Shown here: positions 8,631 through 18,652 of the stretch, piece after piece
How the letters are laid out: each line of letters starts with the position of its first letter
How positions within the stretch are numbered: position 1 is the first letter of the stretch
Assembly: GCF_000308535.1 (NCBI RefSeq)
Contig: NZ_BAFW01000181.1
Span: 1-34,249 of the forward strand
Direction: 5' to 3'
From: Nocardia cerradoensis NBRC 101014
Lineage (GTDB): Bacteria; Actinomycetota; Actinomycetes; Mycobacteriales; Mycobacteriaceae
Length of the DNA stretch: 34,249 nucleotides
Translations under genes and position numbers: made by a program
Notes under the pieces: model-generated
What the model was told of the DNA's origin: nothing
Databases searched by the model: none
What the model saw: the letters and a program-made list of their open reading frames with translations, nothing else

Positions 8631-10472
8631 ATGCCACCGCTTCGCTCACGCACCACCACCGCCGGACGCAATGCCGCAGGCGCACGCGCACTCTGGCGGG
8701 CCACCGGCCTGACCGACTCCGATTTCGGTAAGCCGATCGTCGCGATCGCGAACTCCTACACCCAATTCGTGCCCGGCCACGTGCATCTCAAGGATGTCGG
8801 CGAGATCGTCGCCGACGCGGTGCGCGCCGCCGGCGGTGTGCCGCGCGAATTCCACACCATCGCCGTCGACGACGGTATCGCGATGGGTCACGGCGGCATG
8901 CTCTACTCGCTGCCCAGCCGCGAAATCATCGCGGACTCGGTCGAATACATGGTCAACGCGCACACCGCCGACGCGCTGGTGTGTATCTCCAACTGCGACA
9001 AGATCACTCCCGGCATGCTGAACGCCGCCATGCGGCTCGACATCCCGACCGTGTTCGTCTCCGGCGGTCCGATGGAGGCCGGTAAGGCCGTGGTCGTCGG
9101 CGGTGTGGCCCAGGCGCCCACCGACCTGATCACCGCGATCGCCGCCAGCGCCTCCACCGAGGTCAGCGATGAGGGGCTGAGCGAAGTCGAGCGCAGCGCC
9201 TGCCCGACCTGCGGTTCCTGTTCCGGCATGTTCACCGCGAACTCGATGAACTGCCTCACCGAGGCACTGGGCCTGGCACTGCCCGGCAACGGCTCCACCC
9301 TCGCCACCCATGCGGCGCGGCGCGCGCTGTTCGAGCGGGCCGGCAGCACCGTCGTCGACATCGCCAACCGCTGGTACCGCGAGGACGACGATTCCGTCCT
9401 GCCGCGAAACGTCGCCAACGCCAAGGCCTTCCGCAACGCGATGGCCCTCGACGTCGCGATGGGCGGTTCCACCAACACGGTGCTGCACACCCTGGCCGCC
9501 GCGCAGGAAGGCGAGATCGATTTCGACCTCGCCACCATCGACGAGATCTCGCGCCGGGTGCCCTGCCTGTCGAAGGTCTCCCCGAACTCCGACTACCACA
9601 TGGAAGATGTGCACCGCGCCGGTGGCATCCCCGCCATCCTGGGCGAACTGCGCCGCGGTGGACTGCTGGAGACCGATGTGACCACCGTGCACACCGCCTC
9701 CTTCGACGAGTGGCTCGACACCTGGGACATCCGCTCCGGCAAGGCTTCCGACGAAGCGATCGAACTGTTCCACGCCGCGCCCGGCGGCGTGCGGACCACC
9801 GTGCCGTTCTCCACCGAAAACCGCTGGTCCTCGCTCGACACCGATGCCGAGGGCGGGTGCATCCGCGATATCGCGCACGCCTACACCGTCGAAGGCGGGT
9901 TGTGCGTGCTGCGCGGCAATATCGCCCTCGACGGTGCCATCCTGAAAACCGCCGGTATCGACGAGGATCTGTTCACCTTCGAGGGACCGGCCGTGGTGCT
10001 GGAATCTCAGGAGGACGCGGTCTCGGCGATCCTCGGCAAGAAGATCACCCCCGGCGACGTCGTCGTGATCCGATACGAAGGCCCCGCCGGCGGCCCGGGT
10101 ATGCAGGAGATGCTGCATCCCACCTCGTTCCTCAAGGGCCTCGGCCTGGGCAAGGTGTGCGCGCTGATCACCGACGGCCGTTTCTCCGGCGGCACCTCCG
10201 GTCTGTCCATCGGCCACATCTCCCCCGAAGCGGCCAGCGGCGGCGCCATCGGCCTGATCGAGAACGGCGACCGCATCCGCATCGACGTGCACACCCGCGC
10301 ACTCGAGCTGCTCGTCGACGACGAGGTGCTCGCCGAGCGCCGCGCCAAGATGGAGGCGCGGGAGCGGCCGTGGCAGCCGGTCCAGCGTGATCGGCCGATC
10401 ACCACCGCACTGCGGGCCTACGCCGCACTGGCGACCTCCGCCGACAAGGGCGCAGTCCGCCGCGTGCCGTGA
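8631..10472 (+). CDS. ilvD: Dihydroxy-acid dehydratase
   Basis: This 613-residue Fe-S dehydratase converts dihydroxy-isovalerate and dihydroxy-methylvalerate to the 2-oxo acids, the step after IlvC. Motifs seen are [11 protein letters not shown] (Cys122) and [19 protein letters not shown] (Cys191, 194 and 197), which carry cluster ligands. [20 protein letters not shown] lies near the C-terminus. The length is close to the 616-residue E. coli type and longer than the 575-residue M. tuberculosis enzyme, so it belongs to the long IlvD group. The ATG at 8631 is chosen because GAGGA lies 8 bases upstream and the protein starts [14 protein letters not shown] as in long homologues. It is transcribed away from ilvBNC with its own leader. 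Confidence 0.96.
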   Translation: MPPLRSRTTTAGRNAAGARALWRATGLTDSDFGKPIVAIANSYTQFVPGHVHLKDVGEIVADAVRAAGGVPREFHTIAVDDGIAMGHGGMLYSLPSREIIADSVEYMVNAHTADALVCISNCDKITPGMLNAAMRLDIPTVFVSGGPMEAGKAVVVGGVAQAPTDLITAIAASASTEVSDEGLSEVERSACPTCGSCSGMFTANSMNCLTEALGLALPGNGSTLATHAARRALFERAGSTVVDIANRWYREDDDSVLPRNVANAKAFRNAMALDVAMGGSTNTVLHTLAAAQEGEIDFDLATIDEISRRVPCLSKVSPNSDYHMEDVHRAGGIPAILGELRRGGLLETDVTTVHTASFDEWLDTWDIRSGKASDEAIELFHAAPGGVRTTVPFSTENRWSSLDTDAEGGCIRDIAHAYTVEGGLCVLRGNIALDGAILKTAGIDEDLFTFEGPAVVLESQEDAVSAILGKKITPGDVVVIRYEGPAGGPGMQEMLHPTSFLKGLGLGKVCALITDGRFSGGTSGLSIGHISPEAASGGAIGLIENGDRIRIDVHTRALELLVDDEVLAERRAKMEARERPWQPVQRDRPITTALRAYAALATSADKGAVRRVP

Positions 10473-10599
10473 GCTGTGCCGCCTCCCCGAGGAAGTGATC
10501 GCCCCAACGTTCGGGCGACCGCGAACCGGGATGGCGGAAAAAGGGGGATTCGTGGCGCGCACAGCGGGGCGCACCATGCCCGAATCGAGCACCATTTAC

Positions 10600-10632
10600 G
10601 GGGCGCCGACCGTTCAGAAGCGTCGGCGCCCC
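10600..10632 (+). terminator. Hairpin terminator after ilvD
   Basis: A perfect 11-bp stem, GGGGCGCCGAC with GTCGGCGCCCC, encloses an 11-base loop. It lies about 130 bases after the ilvD stop and 60 before the next gene. There is no T-run. Confidence 0.6.
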
Positions 10633-10692
10633 AACCGGTTCCGGTCGACGCCTGCGGGCAGCAACCGAGAATCCGATCACGAGGAGTCCCCC

Positions 10693-11517
10693 ATGCCTTT
10701 CATTACCACGTCGGACGGCGTCGACATCTTCTACAAGGACTGGGGCAGCGGACAGCCCATCGTCTTCAGCCACGGCTGGCCGCTGTCCTCGGATGACTGG
10801 GACGCACAACTGATGTTCTTCCTGTCCCACGGTTTCCGGGTGGTTGCACACGACCGGCGTGGACACGGGCGTTCCGCTCAGGTCGCCGACGGGCACGATA
10901 TGGACCACTATGCCGATGACCTGGCCGCCGTCGTCACGCATCTCGATCTGACGAACGCGGTTCATATCGGTCATTCCACCGGCGGTGGGGAGGTCGTGCG
11001 TTACCTGACTCGCCACGGACAGGATCGGGCGGCCAAAGCCGTTCTGATCAGTGCGGTGCCGCCGATCATGGTGAAGACCGCCGACAACCCGGGCGGATTG
11101 GACAAGTCGGTCTTCGACGACATCCAGGGCCAGGTCGCCACCCGCCGGTCGGACTTCTTCCGCACGTTCGCCGAAGGACCGTTCTACGGCTACAACCGGC
11201 CCGGCGCACAGCCCTCCGAAGGAGTGATCGCCAACTGGTGGCGCCAAGGCATGGCCGGCGGCGCCAAAGCCCACTACGACGGTGTCGTCGCATTCTCCCA
11301 GACCGACTTCACCGATGAGCTCACGAAGATCACCATCCCGACCCTCGTCATGCACGGGGAGGATGACCAGGTGGTTCCGATCGAGAACACCGGTATCCGC
11401 TCCGCCGAACTGTTGCCCAACAGCACCCTGAAGACCTATCCGGGTTTCCCGCACGGTATGCCGACGACCGAAGCCGCGACCATCAACGCCGACCTGCTCG
11501 CATTCATTCGTTCCTGA
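10693..11517 (+). CDS. Alpha/beta hydrolase, non-haem chloroperoxidase-like
   Basis: This 274-residue alpha/beta-hydrolase fold enzyme closely resembles the cofactor-free bacterial haloperoxidases/perhydrolases. The oxyanion region is SHGWPLSSDDWD (26-37). The nucleophile elbow is GHSTGGGE (Ser95), the acid lies in HGEDDQVVP (Asp224 or 225) and the His in FPHGMP (His254). The motif HDRRGHGRS is typical of the group. There is no signal peptide. Such enzymes hydrolyse esters and form peracids, and halogenation is incidental. The natural substrate is unknown. ATG at 10693 is preferred over the longer open frame because GAGGAG lies 6 bases upstream. It is flanked by terminators on both sides and so is a single-gene unit. 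Confidence 0.9.
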   Translation: MPFITTSDGVDIFYKDWGSGQPIVFSHGWPLSSDDWDAQLMFFLSHGFRVVAHDRRGHGRSAQVADGHDMDHYADDLAAVVTHLDLTNAVHIGHSTGGGEVVRYLTRHGQDRAAKAVLISAVPPIMVKTADNPGGLDKSVFDDIQGQVATRRSDFFRTFAEGPFYGYNRPGAQPSEGVIANWWRQGMAGGAKAHYDGVVAFSQTDFTDELTKITIPTLVMHGEDDQVVPIENTGIRSAELLPNSTLKTYPGFPHGMPTTEAATINADLLAFIRS

Positions 11518-11591
11518 GCGGTCGTTCCGCGCCGGAGCCCATCCGGGCCGGGTCCGCCGGCTCTGCGGCAGTTGGGCGACCAGTGACCGCG

Positions 11592-11624
11592 AAACGGCCG
11601 CTCTCCGACGGGAGCGGCCGTTTT
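11592..11624. terminator. Bidirectional terminator between hydrolase and NTF2-like gene
   Basis: ACGGCCGCTC pairs with GAGCGGCCGT (10 bp, 8-base loop). It is flanked by AAA on the left and TTTT on the right, so it has the T-tract form on both strands. It serves the convergent genes ending at 11517 and 11648. Confidence 0.85.
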
Positions 11625-11647
11625 CAGTGGGTCGTGGTCGCGGTCAC

Positions 11648-12121
11648 CTACCTGCGCAGGTGATGGCTGACGTTGCCGATGAGGTCCATGGTGACCGCGC
11701 GTTCGGCGAAGGCCCACTGTCCATCGGGGCGGTGGAAGCGGTCGGCGTAGCGGCCGCTGACGATGGGTTGCAGCGGTAGGTCCGGGGTGGCTTGCAGGAC
11801 GGTGAAATACGAGCGGGCCGCGGCGGTGTCCTCGGCCTCGTCGACCTCGATCACCAGGTTGGTGACCAGGTGTTTCGTGCGGGGAGTGCCGTCGTCGTAG
11901 CGGATCACGGTGGCGGACAGCATCTTCTCCACGGCGGCACTGCCCTCGATCATTCCGGCGCTGCCGCCGAACGCGCCCGTGGCGAACAGGGCGCCGACGC
12001 TCGCGAAATCGCCCTGGTCGACCAGGAGGGCATAGTCGGCGATCAGGCGCTCGATCGCTCGGTAACTCGGCGGCTCCATGACATTCGGGGCCGCGGCATT
12101 CGGGATTGCGGGATCAGGCAC
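11648..12121 (-). CDS. NTF2-like (SnoaL-type) protein
   Basis: This protein of 157 residues has a single NTF2/SnoaL-like alpha+beta domain from about residue 19 (YRAIERLIADYALLVDQGDF, then GALFATGAFGG, and a strand pattern ending GQWAFAERAVTMDLIGNVSHHL). The family includes polyketide cyclases, dehydratases and small-molecule isomerases, and many members are uncharacterised. No substrate can be assigned. The GTG at 12121 starts 3 bases after the DoxX stop, implying one operon. An ATG at 12079 (residue 15, MEPPSYRAIERL) would still include the whole domain and is a fair alternative. Neither start has a clear ribosome-binding site. Confidence 0.75.
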   Translation of the reverse strand: MPDPAIPNAAAPNVMEPPSYRAIERLIADYALLVDQGDFASVGALFATGAFGGSAGMIEGSAAVEKMLSATVIRYDDGTPRTKHLVTNLVIEVDEAEDTAAARSYFTVLQATPDLPLQPIVSGRYADRFHRPDGQWAFAERAVTMDLIGNVSHHLRR

Positions 12122-12124
12122 GGT

Positions 12125-13132
12125 TCAGAAGATTCCCACGAACGGGTTGCCGCCGTGCAGGAAAATCCACCCACCGGCCGCGGCCGCGAACGCCAGGACC
12201 AGGCAGACGAACGAACCCCAGGACGGGCGGACGGCCCAGCCGCGGTTGCGGTCGAACGACAGGCGGCCGGGGCCGGTCAGGATGAGCGAGGCGGCCGCGC
12301 CGGCGAGGATCGACTCCAATTCGACCGGGCGGTACTGGAAGTCGGGAGCCATGCCCTGCTTCCACAGCCACGCGGTCGAGATCGAGGCCAGGACAGCGCC
12401 GGCCGCGAGCGGGGTGGCCAAGCCGAGGATGATCAGCGCGCCGCCGCCGACCTCGGAGACGGTGAGCATCGCGGTGGACAGTTCGATGTGCTTCCAGCCG
12501 CCCTGTTCGAGCATGTGCCGGGTGCCGTCCAGACCGGGTCCGTGGAACCAGCCCGCCAGCTTCTGCAGGCCGTGGTACAGGAAGGTGAGGCCGACGGTCA
12601 GGCGCAGGCCCAGCAGACCCAGATCCAGTGTGCCGCGCCGATATTCGCGCGGGCGACGGAGACGCTCGGTGTCGCCGTTGGCCCGCGCGGGCGGGATCGT
12701 AGCGAAGGCGTAGGTGGGCGCTTCGGCATCGGCGGGCGCGGCGCCGGCGGGTACGGTGCCGGGATGTTCGGCGTCGATGTGCTCGGAACCGGGGTGCTCG
12801 ATGCCGGGGTGCTCTGTGCCGGGGTGCTCGGTGCCGGGATGTTCGGTGCCCCGGGCAGCGCCGGGGTGCGCTGCGCTCGCGGTGGTAGCGCCGGCGGCCG
12901 CCGTGCCCGTGGGCCCTTTCGTGGCGCCGGTGCGCTCGGCGCCCGCGGCCGGTACGTCCGGATCCAGGCCCAAATCGTCCTCCGTGCGCGGAACATCCTT
13001 GCCCACCGCGGGTTTCACGGAGGGGAATTCGCCGGTCGGATTGTCGTAGGGGCTGCCTGCCGTCGGTCCGGAGCCCGACGGCCGCCCCGACGGCTGATTC
13101 GATTCCGGTGTTTGATTCGGCTTGTCCGTCAC
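12125..13132 (-). CDS. DoxX-family membrane protein with repetitive N-terminus
   Basis: This 335-residue protein has a long hydrophilic N-terminal region (1-165) and then about four membrane segments of DoxX type: LGLLGLRLTVGLTFLYHGLQKL (171-192), ELSTAMLTVSEVGGGALIILG, a third at 240-256, and SFVCLVLAFAAAAGGWIF near the end. The N-terminal part contains repeats of EHPG plus one residue at 96-126. It sits where M. tuberculosis has the DoxX-like Rv3005c, between Cfp6 and LppZ. DoxX proteins have been linked to thiol and oxidative stress. The role here is inferred. The GTG at 13132 is chosen because MTDKP begins a plausible N-terminus and a -10 box ends 6 bases upstream. The frame extends further but without support. 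Confidence 0.8.
   Translation of the reverse strand: MTDKPNQTPESNQPSGRPSGSGPTAGSPYDNPTGEFPSVKPAVGKDVPRTEDDLGLDPDVPAAGAERTGATKGPTGTAAAGATTASAAHPGAARGTEHPGTEHPGTEHPGIEHPGSEHIDAEHPGTVPAGAAPADAEAPTYAFATIPPARANGDTERLRRPREYRRGTLDLGLLGLRLTVGLTFLYHGLQKLAGWFHGPGLDGTRHMLEQGGWKHIELSTAMLTVSEVGGGALIILGLATPLAAGAVLASISTAWLWKQGMAPDFQYRPVELESILAGAAASLILTGPGRLSFDRNRGWAVRPSWGSFVCLVLAFAAAAGGWIFLHGGNPFVGIF
12755..12850 (-). repeat. 15-bp minisatellite inside the DoxX gene
   Basis: Six imperfect 15-bp units, of the type GGTGCCGGGGTGCTC on the + strand, plus a partial seventh encode the EHPG[T/I/S] pentapeptides. The period keeps the reading frame. Units differ by only a few bases, so the array is probably prone to length change. 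Confidence 0.85.
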
Positions 13133-13138
13133 GGGCAC

Positions 13139-13144
13139 AGAGTA
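13139..13144 (-). promoter_or_regulatory. Candidate -10 box of the DoxX gene
   Basis: On the minus strand TACTCT ends 6 bases before the GTG. There is no Shine-Dalgarno sequence, so a leaderless mRNA is likely. No -35 was identified. Confidence 0.45.
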
Positions 13145-13297
13145 TGACGCCAAACGCGCGGGCGCGTGGTCTGGTCCCGGCGTGTCAGCCGCGCCCCGCC
13201 GGTCCTGCGGCGTGCCCCGCCAGCGCGAACCGCATGTGCCGGGACGGCCCGCGCGGTGTGGCCCCGACCCCTGCGAGCGCGCGCGGCGGTATTTCCG

Positions 13298-13303
13298 TAA
13301 CGT
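13298..13303 (+). promoter_or_regulatory. -10 box of the LppZ-like gene (leaderless)
   Basis: TAACGT is followed by exactly 7 bases and then the ATG at 13311. There is no ribosome-binding site, so transcription probably starts at the A of the ATG. The 178 bases between this gene and the divergent DoxX gene hold no other gene that I can see. Confidence 0.65.
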
Positions 13304-13310
13304 TTGGGCA

Positions 13311-14441
13311 ATGAGTGTGGTTGTCGTCGGCCGTGTCGCGTCGATCCTCGCCGTCACCGCCAGCCTGGTGGTCGGCTGTGCCCGCTTCGACGATTCCGCG
13401 TCCAAACCGTTCACTCCCGCGCCGACCATCGAACCCGAAGGTCAGGGCCCGACCAGCGAACCCAAAACGCCGCCGCCGACCGGGCAGCGCCCCACGGGCC
13501 CGTGTATCGATCCCGATCCGGCGGTCGTGGTGTCGTGCCTGGACACCACCGGCGGGCTGACGGTGCTGCCGGACGGGCAACAGGCGTTGGTCACCGAACG
13601 CACCACCGGGCGCGTCCTGAAGGTCACCGCCGTCGATCCGAGCCAGGCGCCGCCGCAGCCGCTCGAGGTCACCCGCGTCGATGTCGACGCGGTCGGCGAC
13701 GGCGGGCTCAGCGACGTCGCGCTCTCACCGAGCTACGGCGAGGACGGCCTGGTCTACGCCTACATCACCACCGCCTCGGACAATCGCGTCGTGCGCATCG
13801 GCGCGGGCGGTGATCCGAAACCGATCCTCACCGGAATCCCCAAGGGCGCCAACGGAAATCACGGGTCGCTCGCGTTCGTCTCACCGACCAAATTGGCGGT
13901 GCTGACCGGCGACGCCGGCAATCCGGGCGCGGCCAACGACCCCGGATCGCTGGCGGGCAAGCTGCTCGAGATCGACAATCCAGCGCCGGGCAACGCCAAT
14001 CCGAAGGTGGTGGCGTCGGGCATCGGCACCGCGGGCGGGGTGTGCCCCGACCACAAGGACACCATCTGGTTCACCGACCGCACCGCCACCGAGGACCGGC
14101 TGCAGCGCCTCGGCCCCGACGGCGCCGTCGCCACGGCGTGGACGTGGCCGGACAAACCGGGTGCGGGTGGCTGCGCGGCCGCCGTGGACGGCGTCGCGGT
14201 CTCGATGTCGGGCGCCAAGGCGCTGGCCTTCGCCGACGCCGACCCGACCACTCACGCGGTGACCACCGCGCCGACGATGGTGGCCCAGGACAAGTACGGC
14301 TCCCTCGGCGGCGCCGCGCTGGGCGCCGACGGCAACGTCTGGGTGGGAACGGTCAACAAGCCCGCCGCCGCGGGGCCGCTGGACGACCGCATCGTGCGGA
14401 TCCCGCCGCCGAAGGGCGGCGCGGGCGGCGGACCGGACTAG
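13311..14441 (+). CDS. LppZ-like lipoprotein with beta-propeller (sorbosone dehydrogenase-like) domain
   Basis: This 376-residue exported lipoprotein has a short signal sequence (about 1-22) ending in the lipobox LVVGC with Cys23. A Pro-rich spacer (about 27-65) precedes a beta-propeller-like domain of the glucose/sorbosone dehydrogenase type. Its marks are GLTVLPDGQQALVTER, GGLSDVALSP, NHGSLAFVSPTKL and GNPGAANDPGSLAGKLLEID. Length and position match M. tuberculosis LppZ (Rv3006). The enzymatic activity of such actinobacterial lipoproteins is unproven. The ATG at 13311 gives a proper signal peptide, and a longer frame from about 13122 does not. It converges on gatB with a modest hairpin between them. 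Confidence 0.88.
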   Translation: MSVVVVGRVASILAVTASLVVGCARFDDSASKPFTPAPTIEPEGQGPTSEPKTPPPTGQRPTGPCIDPDPAVVVSCLDTTGGLTVLPDGQQALVTERTTGRVLKVTAVDPSQAPPQPLEVTRVDVDAVGDGGLSDVALSPSYGEDGLVYAYITTASDNRVVRIGAGGDPKPILTGIPKGANGNHGSLAFVSPTKLAVLTGDAGNPGAANDPGSLAGKLLEIDNPAPGNANPKVVASGIGTAGGVCPDHKDTIWFTDRTATEDRLQRLGPDGAVATAWTWPDKPGAGGCAAAVDGVAVSMSGAKALAFADADPTTHAVTTAPTMVAQDKYGSLGGAALGADGNVWVGTVNKPAAAGPLDDRIVRIPPPKGGAGGGPD

Positions 14442-14458
14442 TCAGCCAGGGCCTTCCC

Positions 14459-14482
14459 GGCCCGGCCGCGGTGGACCGGGCC
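14459..14482. terminator. Possible terminator between LppZ-like gene and gatB
   Basis: GGCCCGG pairs with CCGGGCC (7 bp, 10-base loop) in the 54-base gap between convergent genes. There is no T-run. Confidence 0.4.
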
Positions 14483-14495
14483 TCGGGGTGAGAAA

Positions 14496-16007
14496 TCAGG
14501 CCGCGCCGCAGGCGGCGAGGACCAGTTCGCGAACACGGGCGGCGTCGGCCTGGCCTCGGGTGGCCTTCATGACGTCCCCGACGATCTTGCCGGCGGCCTG
14601 GACCTTGCCGGAGCGGATCTTGTCGGCGATGTCCGGGTTGGCGGCCAGGGCCTTGTCGACCTCGGACTGCAGGGCCGAGTCGTCGGACACCATGCCCAGT
14701 CCCTTGGCCTCGACGATCTGCCCCGGATCGCCCTCACCGGCCAGCACGAAATCGACGACCTGGCGCGCCACCTTGGAGTTGACGGTCTTGGCGTCGACCA
14801 GCGCGACCACCTCGGCGACCTGCTTCGGCGTGATCGGCAGATCCTCGAGCGCGACCTCGCGCTCCTTGGCCTGCTCGGTCAGGTAGTTGACCCACCAGGC
14901 GCGGGCGGCGTCGACCGTGGTGCCGGCGTCGACGGTGGCGATGATCAGGTCGAGCGCGCCGGCGTTGATCAGATCGCGGAACACCTCGTCGGACAGACCC
15001 CATTCGGCCTGGATGCGGGCGCGGCGCAGCCACGGGTATTCGGGGATGGTGCCGCGCAACTTCTCGACCCAGTCGGCGTCGGGAGCGATCGGCTCGAGGT
15101 CCGGCTCCGGGAAGTACCGGTAGTCCTCGGCGGTCTCCTTGACCCGGCCCGGGGAGGTGGAACCGTCGCCCTCGTGGAAGTGCCGGGTCTCCTGGATCAC
15201 GGTGCCGCCGGAGCTGAGCACCGCGCCCTGGCGGCGCATCTCGTAGCGCACCGCGACCTCGACGCTGCGCAGCGAGTTCACGTTCTTGGTCTCGGTGCGG
15301 GTGCCGAATTCCTTGGCGCCCTTGGCCATCAGCGACACGTTGGCGTCGCAGCGCAGCGAACCCTGCTCCATCTTCACGTCGGAGACGTCGAGGGCCTTCA
15401 GCAGATCGCGCAGTGCGGTGACGTAGGCGCGGGCCACCTCGGGGGCGCGTTCACCGGCGCCGGTGATCGGCTTGGTGACGATCTCGATCAGCGGCACGCC
15501 GGCCCGGTTGTAGTCCAGCAGCGAATGGCTCGCGCCGTGGATGCGGCCGGTGGCGCCGCCCACGTGCAGGGACTTACCGGTGTCCTCCTCCATGTGGGCG
15601 CGCTCGATGTCGACCCGGAAGACGGAGCCGTCGTCGAGCACCACATCGAGGTAGCCGTCGGTGGCGATCGGCTCGTCGTACTGGCTGATCTGGTAGTTCT
15701 TCGGCTGATCCGGGTAGAAGTAGTTCTTGCGCGCGAACCGGCCCCACGGGGTGATCGAGCAGTTCAGCGCCAGACCGATGCGGATCGCCGACTCCACGGC
15801 CTGCTGGTTGACCACCGGCAGCGAACCCGGCAGGCCCAGACATACCGGGCAGACCTGCGTGTTCGGCTCGGCGCCGAAGGCCGTCGGGCACCCGCAGAAC
15901 ATCTTGGTTTCGGTGCCCAGCTCGACGTGCACCTCCATGCCCAGCACCGGCTCGTACCGGTCGATGACGTCGGCATAGTCCATCAAGTCCACCGTGGGTG
16001 CAGTCAT
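14496..16007 (-). CDS. gatB: Asp-tRNA(Asn)/Glu-tRNA(Gln) amidotransferase subunit B
   Basis: This 503-residue subunit of GatCAB amidates mischarged Glu-tRNA(Gln) and Asp-tRNA(Asn). It contains the kinase-like activation site. Visible are [19 protein letters not shown], with zinc Cys38/Cys40 and CPVC (Cys53/56), then [19 protein letters not shown] and [16 protein letters not shown]. The C-terminal YqeY-like tail domain ends [23 protein letters not shown]. The ATG at 16007 ([23 protein letters not shown]) is the correct start, since the extra upstream frame is Arg/Gly-rich noise. A TAAACT box lies 7 bases before the ATG, predicting a leaderless transcript. Neither gatA nor gatC is in the window. 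Confidence 0.97.
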   Translation of the reverse strand: MTAPTVDLMDYADVIDRYEPVLGMEVHVELGTETKMFCGCPTAFGAEPNTQVCPVCLGLPGSLPVVNQQAVESAIRIGLALNCSITPWGRFARKNYFYPDQPKNYQISQYDEPIATDGYLDVVLDDGSVFRVDIERAHMEEDTGKSLHVGGATGRIHGASHSLLDYNRAGVPLIEIVTKPITGAGERAPEVARAYVTALRDLLKALDVSDVKMEQGSLRCDANVSLMAKGAKEFGTRTETKNVNSLRSVEVAVRYEMRRQGAVLSSGGTVIQETRHFHEGDGSTSPGRVKETAEDYRYFPEPDLEPIAPDADWVEKLRGTIPEYPWLRRARIQAEWGLSDEVFRDLINAGALDLIIATVDAGTTVDAARAWWVNYLTEQAKEREVALEDLPITPKQVAEVVALVDAKTVNSKVARQVVDFVLAGEGDPGQIVEAKGLGMVSDDSALQSEVDKALAANPDIADKIRSGKVQAAGKIVGDVMKATRGQADAARVRELVLAACGAA

Positions 16008-16014
16008 GTTCAAC

Positions 16015-16020
16015 AGTTTA
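16015..16020 (-). promoter_or_regulatory. -10 box of gatB (leaderless)
   Basis: On the minus strand TAAACT is followed by 7 bases and the ATG at 16007. No Shine-Dalgarno sequence is present. Confidence 0.65.
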
Positions 16021-16127
16021 TGTGCGGGTCCTGACGGGCCGCCGCCGCCCCGAGCCCCCGACGACGCCGCCGTGTCCGCGACGTCATCCGACTGGCCCGG
16101 AGGGTCTCCGGCGCATGACCGCGGAGC

Positions 16128-16155
16128 AGTCCCACGCGCCCGGCCGCGTGGGACT
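16128..16155 (-). terminator. Terminator of the ABC exporter operon
   Basis: AGTCCCACGCG and CGCGTGGGACT form a perfect 11-bp stem with a 6-base loop, 17 bases beyond the permease stop. Confidence 0.75.
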
Positions 16156-16171
16156 TCCCCTCCTGATTCGA

Positions 16172-18652
16172 TCAGTCGACGGCGATGGCCTCGACGATCG
16201 GCATGCGGGCCGCGCGCAGCGACGGCGGAATCGAGCCGAGCAGGGCCAGCACCAGCGCGGCGACGGCGTAGACCAGCAACATCGGGCTCGGGTGGTACAC
16301 CACGTCGATGGTCATCGCGTGGCCCATCGCCATGGTGGCCAGGTATTGCACGGCCGCGCCGGTCACCAGCCCCAGTGCGGCACCGGCCAATCCGATGCCG
16401 GCGGCCTCGGTCAGCACCGTGCGCAACAGGAATCGGCGGCTGGTGCCCATGGCGCGCAGCACGCCGAGTTCGCGGCGGCGTTCCAGGACCGACAGCATCA
16501 GCGTGTTCAGCAGCGCCGCGGTGGAGACCAGCACCACGATCCACAGGATCGAACCGGACAGCGACGTACCCTGCTGCACCCCTTGCGATACCGCCGCGAG
16601 CGCCTGCGCTCCGGTGTCCACGTGCAGTCCGGGCGGCACCACCGCGCGGATCGCGTCGATCACCTGGGCCTTGTCGGCATCGGGTGCGAAGTTGACGCCG
16701 AGGATCGTCTCACCCGGGCGGTCGTACCACTGCCGCAGGACGTCCAGATCCATCAGCACGATGCCCGACAGCGCCGAGAAGTACGGAATCACCCGCAGGA
16801 CCCGCACGGAATGGATGCCGGTCGGTGTGGGCAGTTCGAGTTGTGCGCCCGCGCCGACGCCCAGGGAGCGTGCCACGTCGCGCGACAGCACCACACCCTC
16901 GCCGGTCGACATCTGCTGCAACACATCGGGTCCCAGATCCGCGAGCACCGACGACCGGATATTGGACTGATAGGCCTGCAACATCACCCGATCGCTGCCT
17001 ACGGTGGCGAAGGCCATCTGGGCCGATCCCACATCCGCGACGCCGGGAACCCGCCGCACGGTCTCCTTCAGATCGGCCGGAAGCAATGGCCCCGTGGGGA
17101 ATTCGGCCAGCGAGGTGGGGCTGATGTAGGCGTCGCGGCGGCCGAGATCGGAGAACGAGTCCGTCGCCGAATCGACCAGATTGCTCGACGCTCCGCCCAT
17201 CGCGACGGTCGCGGTGACGCCGATCATCACCGTCATCGCCGTCGCCCAGACGCGACGCGGAGCCCGCTCGATGGTGGTCGCCCCCAGCGCGCCGGGCGCT
17301 CCGAAGATCCGGGCGACCGCGGCCGCCAGGCGCACGATCGGGCCCATCGCGGCGAAACACAGGGCGACCGTGCCCGCGATGGACAGCGAGATCGCGGCGA
17401 GCGAGGCCCGTCCCAGGTCGGCGCGGGCGATGACGATCGCGCCACCCACCATGGCCAGGCCGCCCACCAGCGCACCCCAGCGCAGCCACGGCCCCACCGC
17501 ATCGGCCTTCGACACTCCGACCGGTGCGAGCGCTTCGATCGGTTGCACCTTGTAGACCTGGCGAGCCGCGATCGCCGCGGCGGCGACACTGGCGAGCACG
17601 CAGGCGGCGATCGCGAACGGAATCGCGTATCCGGGCACCATGTATTCGGTGCGGGTGTCGACCGCCGCCACCATGGCCGAGGGAATCGTGTCGATCGACA
17701 TGCGGCCGGCGAAGATCCCGACCACCGAACCGATCGCACCGCCGATCAACCCGATGACGGCCGCCTCGACGATGAGATCACGCACCATCGGCCGCCGCCG
17801 CCCGCCGATCGCGCGCAACAGTGACAATGTCGGACGGCGTTGTGCCACCGCCATACTCATCGCGTTGTAGATCAGGAAGCCCGAAACGATCAGCGCCGCG
17901 GCCGACGCCATCGTCGTGGAGAAGCGGACGAGCTGGATCGCGCCGCTCGCCTGTGCCGTGCGCAGACTCGGGTCGGCCACCACGGCACGGCCGTTCACCA
18001 GCGTGGTCAGCGCCGAACGCAGCTGTCCCACATCGGTTCCCGGCTTCGGCACGATCTGGATGGAGTCGAGCATGCCGGCCCGCCCGGCGAGTTGCTGGGC
18101 GACGGGCAGCGTGGCGATCACGATGTGCCCGCTGTTGAGTTTGTGCGAGGTCGCGTCGTCGAGCACCCCGGCCACGGTCACCTGGCGGTTACCGAGCGTG
18201 AAGGTGTCGCCCTCGTGCCGGCCCAGCCCCGCGCCGACGAGAACCCCGCCGGGGACCGACAGCAGTTTCGCCGCCTGCGCGCTCATCGCCCCGTTGAGGT
18301 CGCTGCCGAGGGCGGAGACCGACGCGTCGGCGCCGATGAGCAGCGTGCGGTCGGCCGGATTGCCGACTCCGGTGCGAATCATCGGCACCGCGGCCTCGAC
18401 GCCGGGCACCGCACGCACCTGCGGAACCAGGTCCTGTCCGAATCCGCTCTCGGTGACGCCGGAGATCTCGAGTTGCGCCTTACCACCCAGCGCCGAGGTC
18501 AGCCGGTCCACCGAACCGGAAATGCTGAGCACCGCCACCAGCAGCCCCGCCGAAACGCCCATGACCGCCATCGACATGGCGGTGCGGCCCTTGTGGGTGA
18601 ACAGCTCTCCGATATTGAACAGCCGCAACCGATCCCAGCCGGCTGTGATCAC
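16172..18652 (-). CDS. ABC transporter permease, FtsX/MacB type (fused two-unit)
   Basis: This 826-residue protein has two FtsX-like permease units. A membrane segment near residues 26-48 is followed by a periplasmic-type domain and then a three-helix FtsX bundle containing [19 protein letters not shown] second extracytoplasmic domain precedes a terminal bundle with [18 protein letters not shown] and [20 protein letters not shown]. These coupling-helix motifs are typical of MacB/LolE-like mechanotransmission exporters. It overlaps the ATPase gene by 4 bases (ATGA), so the two make one complex, with two ATPase copies per permease. The substrate is unknown; lipids, lipoproteins or antimicrobial peptides are possible. 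It lies back to back with the histidine kinase operon at 19959, which may regulate it. Confidence 0.92.
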   Translation of the reverse strand: MITAGWDRLRLFNIGELFTHKGRTAMSMAVMGVSAGLLVAVLSISGSVDRLTSALGGKAQLEISGVTESGFGQDLVPQVRAVPGVEAAVPMIRTGVGNPADRTLLIGADASVSALGSDLNGAMSAQAAKLLSVPGGVLVGAGLGRHEGDTFTLGNRQVTVAGVLDDATSHKLNSGHIVIATLPVAQQLAGRAGMLDSIQIVPKPGTDVGQLRSALTTLVNGRAVVADPSLRTAQASGAIQLVRFSTTMASAAALIVSGFLIYNAMSMAVAQRRPTLSLLRAIGGRRRPMVRDLIVEAAVIGLIGGAIGSVVGIFAGRMSIDTIPSAMVAAVDTRTEYMVPGYAIPFAIAACVLASVAAAAIAARQVYKVQPIEALAPVGVSKADAVGPWLRWGALVGGLAMVGGAIVIARADLGRASLAAISLSIAGTVALCFAAMGPIVRLAAAVARIFGAPGALGATTIERAPRRVWATAMTVMIGVTATVAMGGASSNLVDSATDSFSDLGRRDAYISPTSLAEFPTGPLLPADLKETVRRVPGVADVGSAQMAFATVGSDRVMLQAYQSNIRSSVLADLGPDVLQQMSTGEGVVLSRDVARSLGVGAGAQLELPTPTGIHSVRVLRVIPYFSALSGIVLMDLDVLRQWYDRPGETILGVNFAPDADKAQVIDAIRAVVPPGLHVDTGAQALAAVSQGVQQGTSLSGSILWIVVLVSTAALLNTLMLSVLERRRELGVLRAMGTSRRFLLRTVLTEAAGIGLAGAALGLVTGAAVQYLATMAMGHAMTIDVVYHPSPMLLVYAVAALVLALLGSIPPSLRAARMPIVEAIAVD

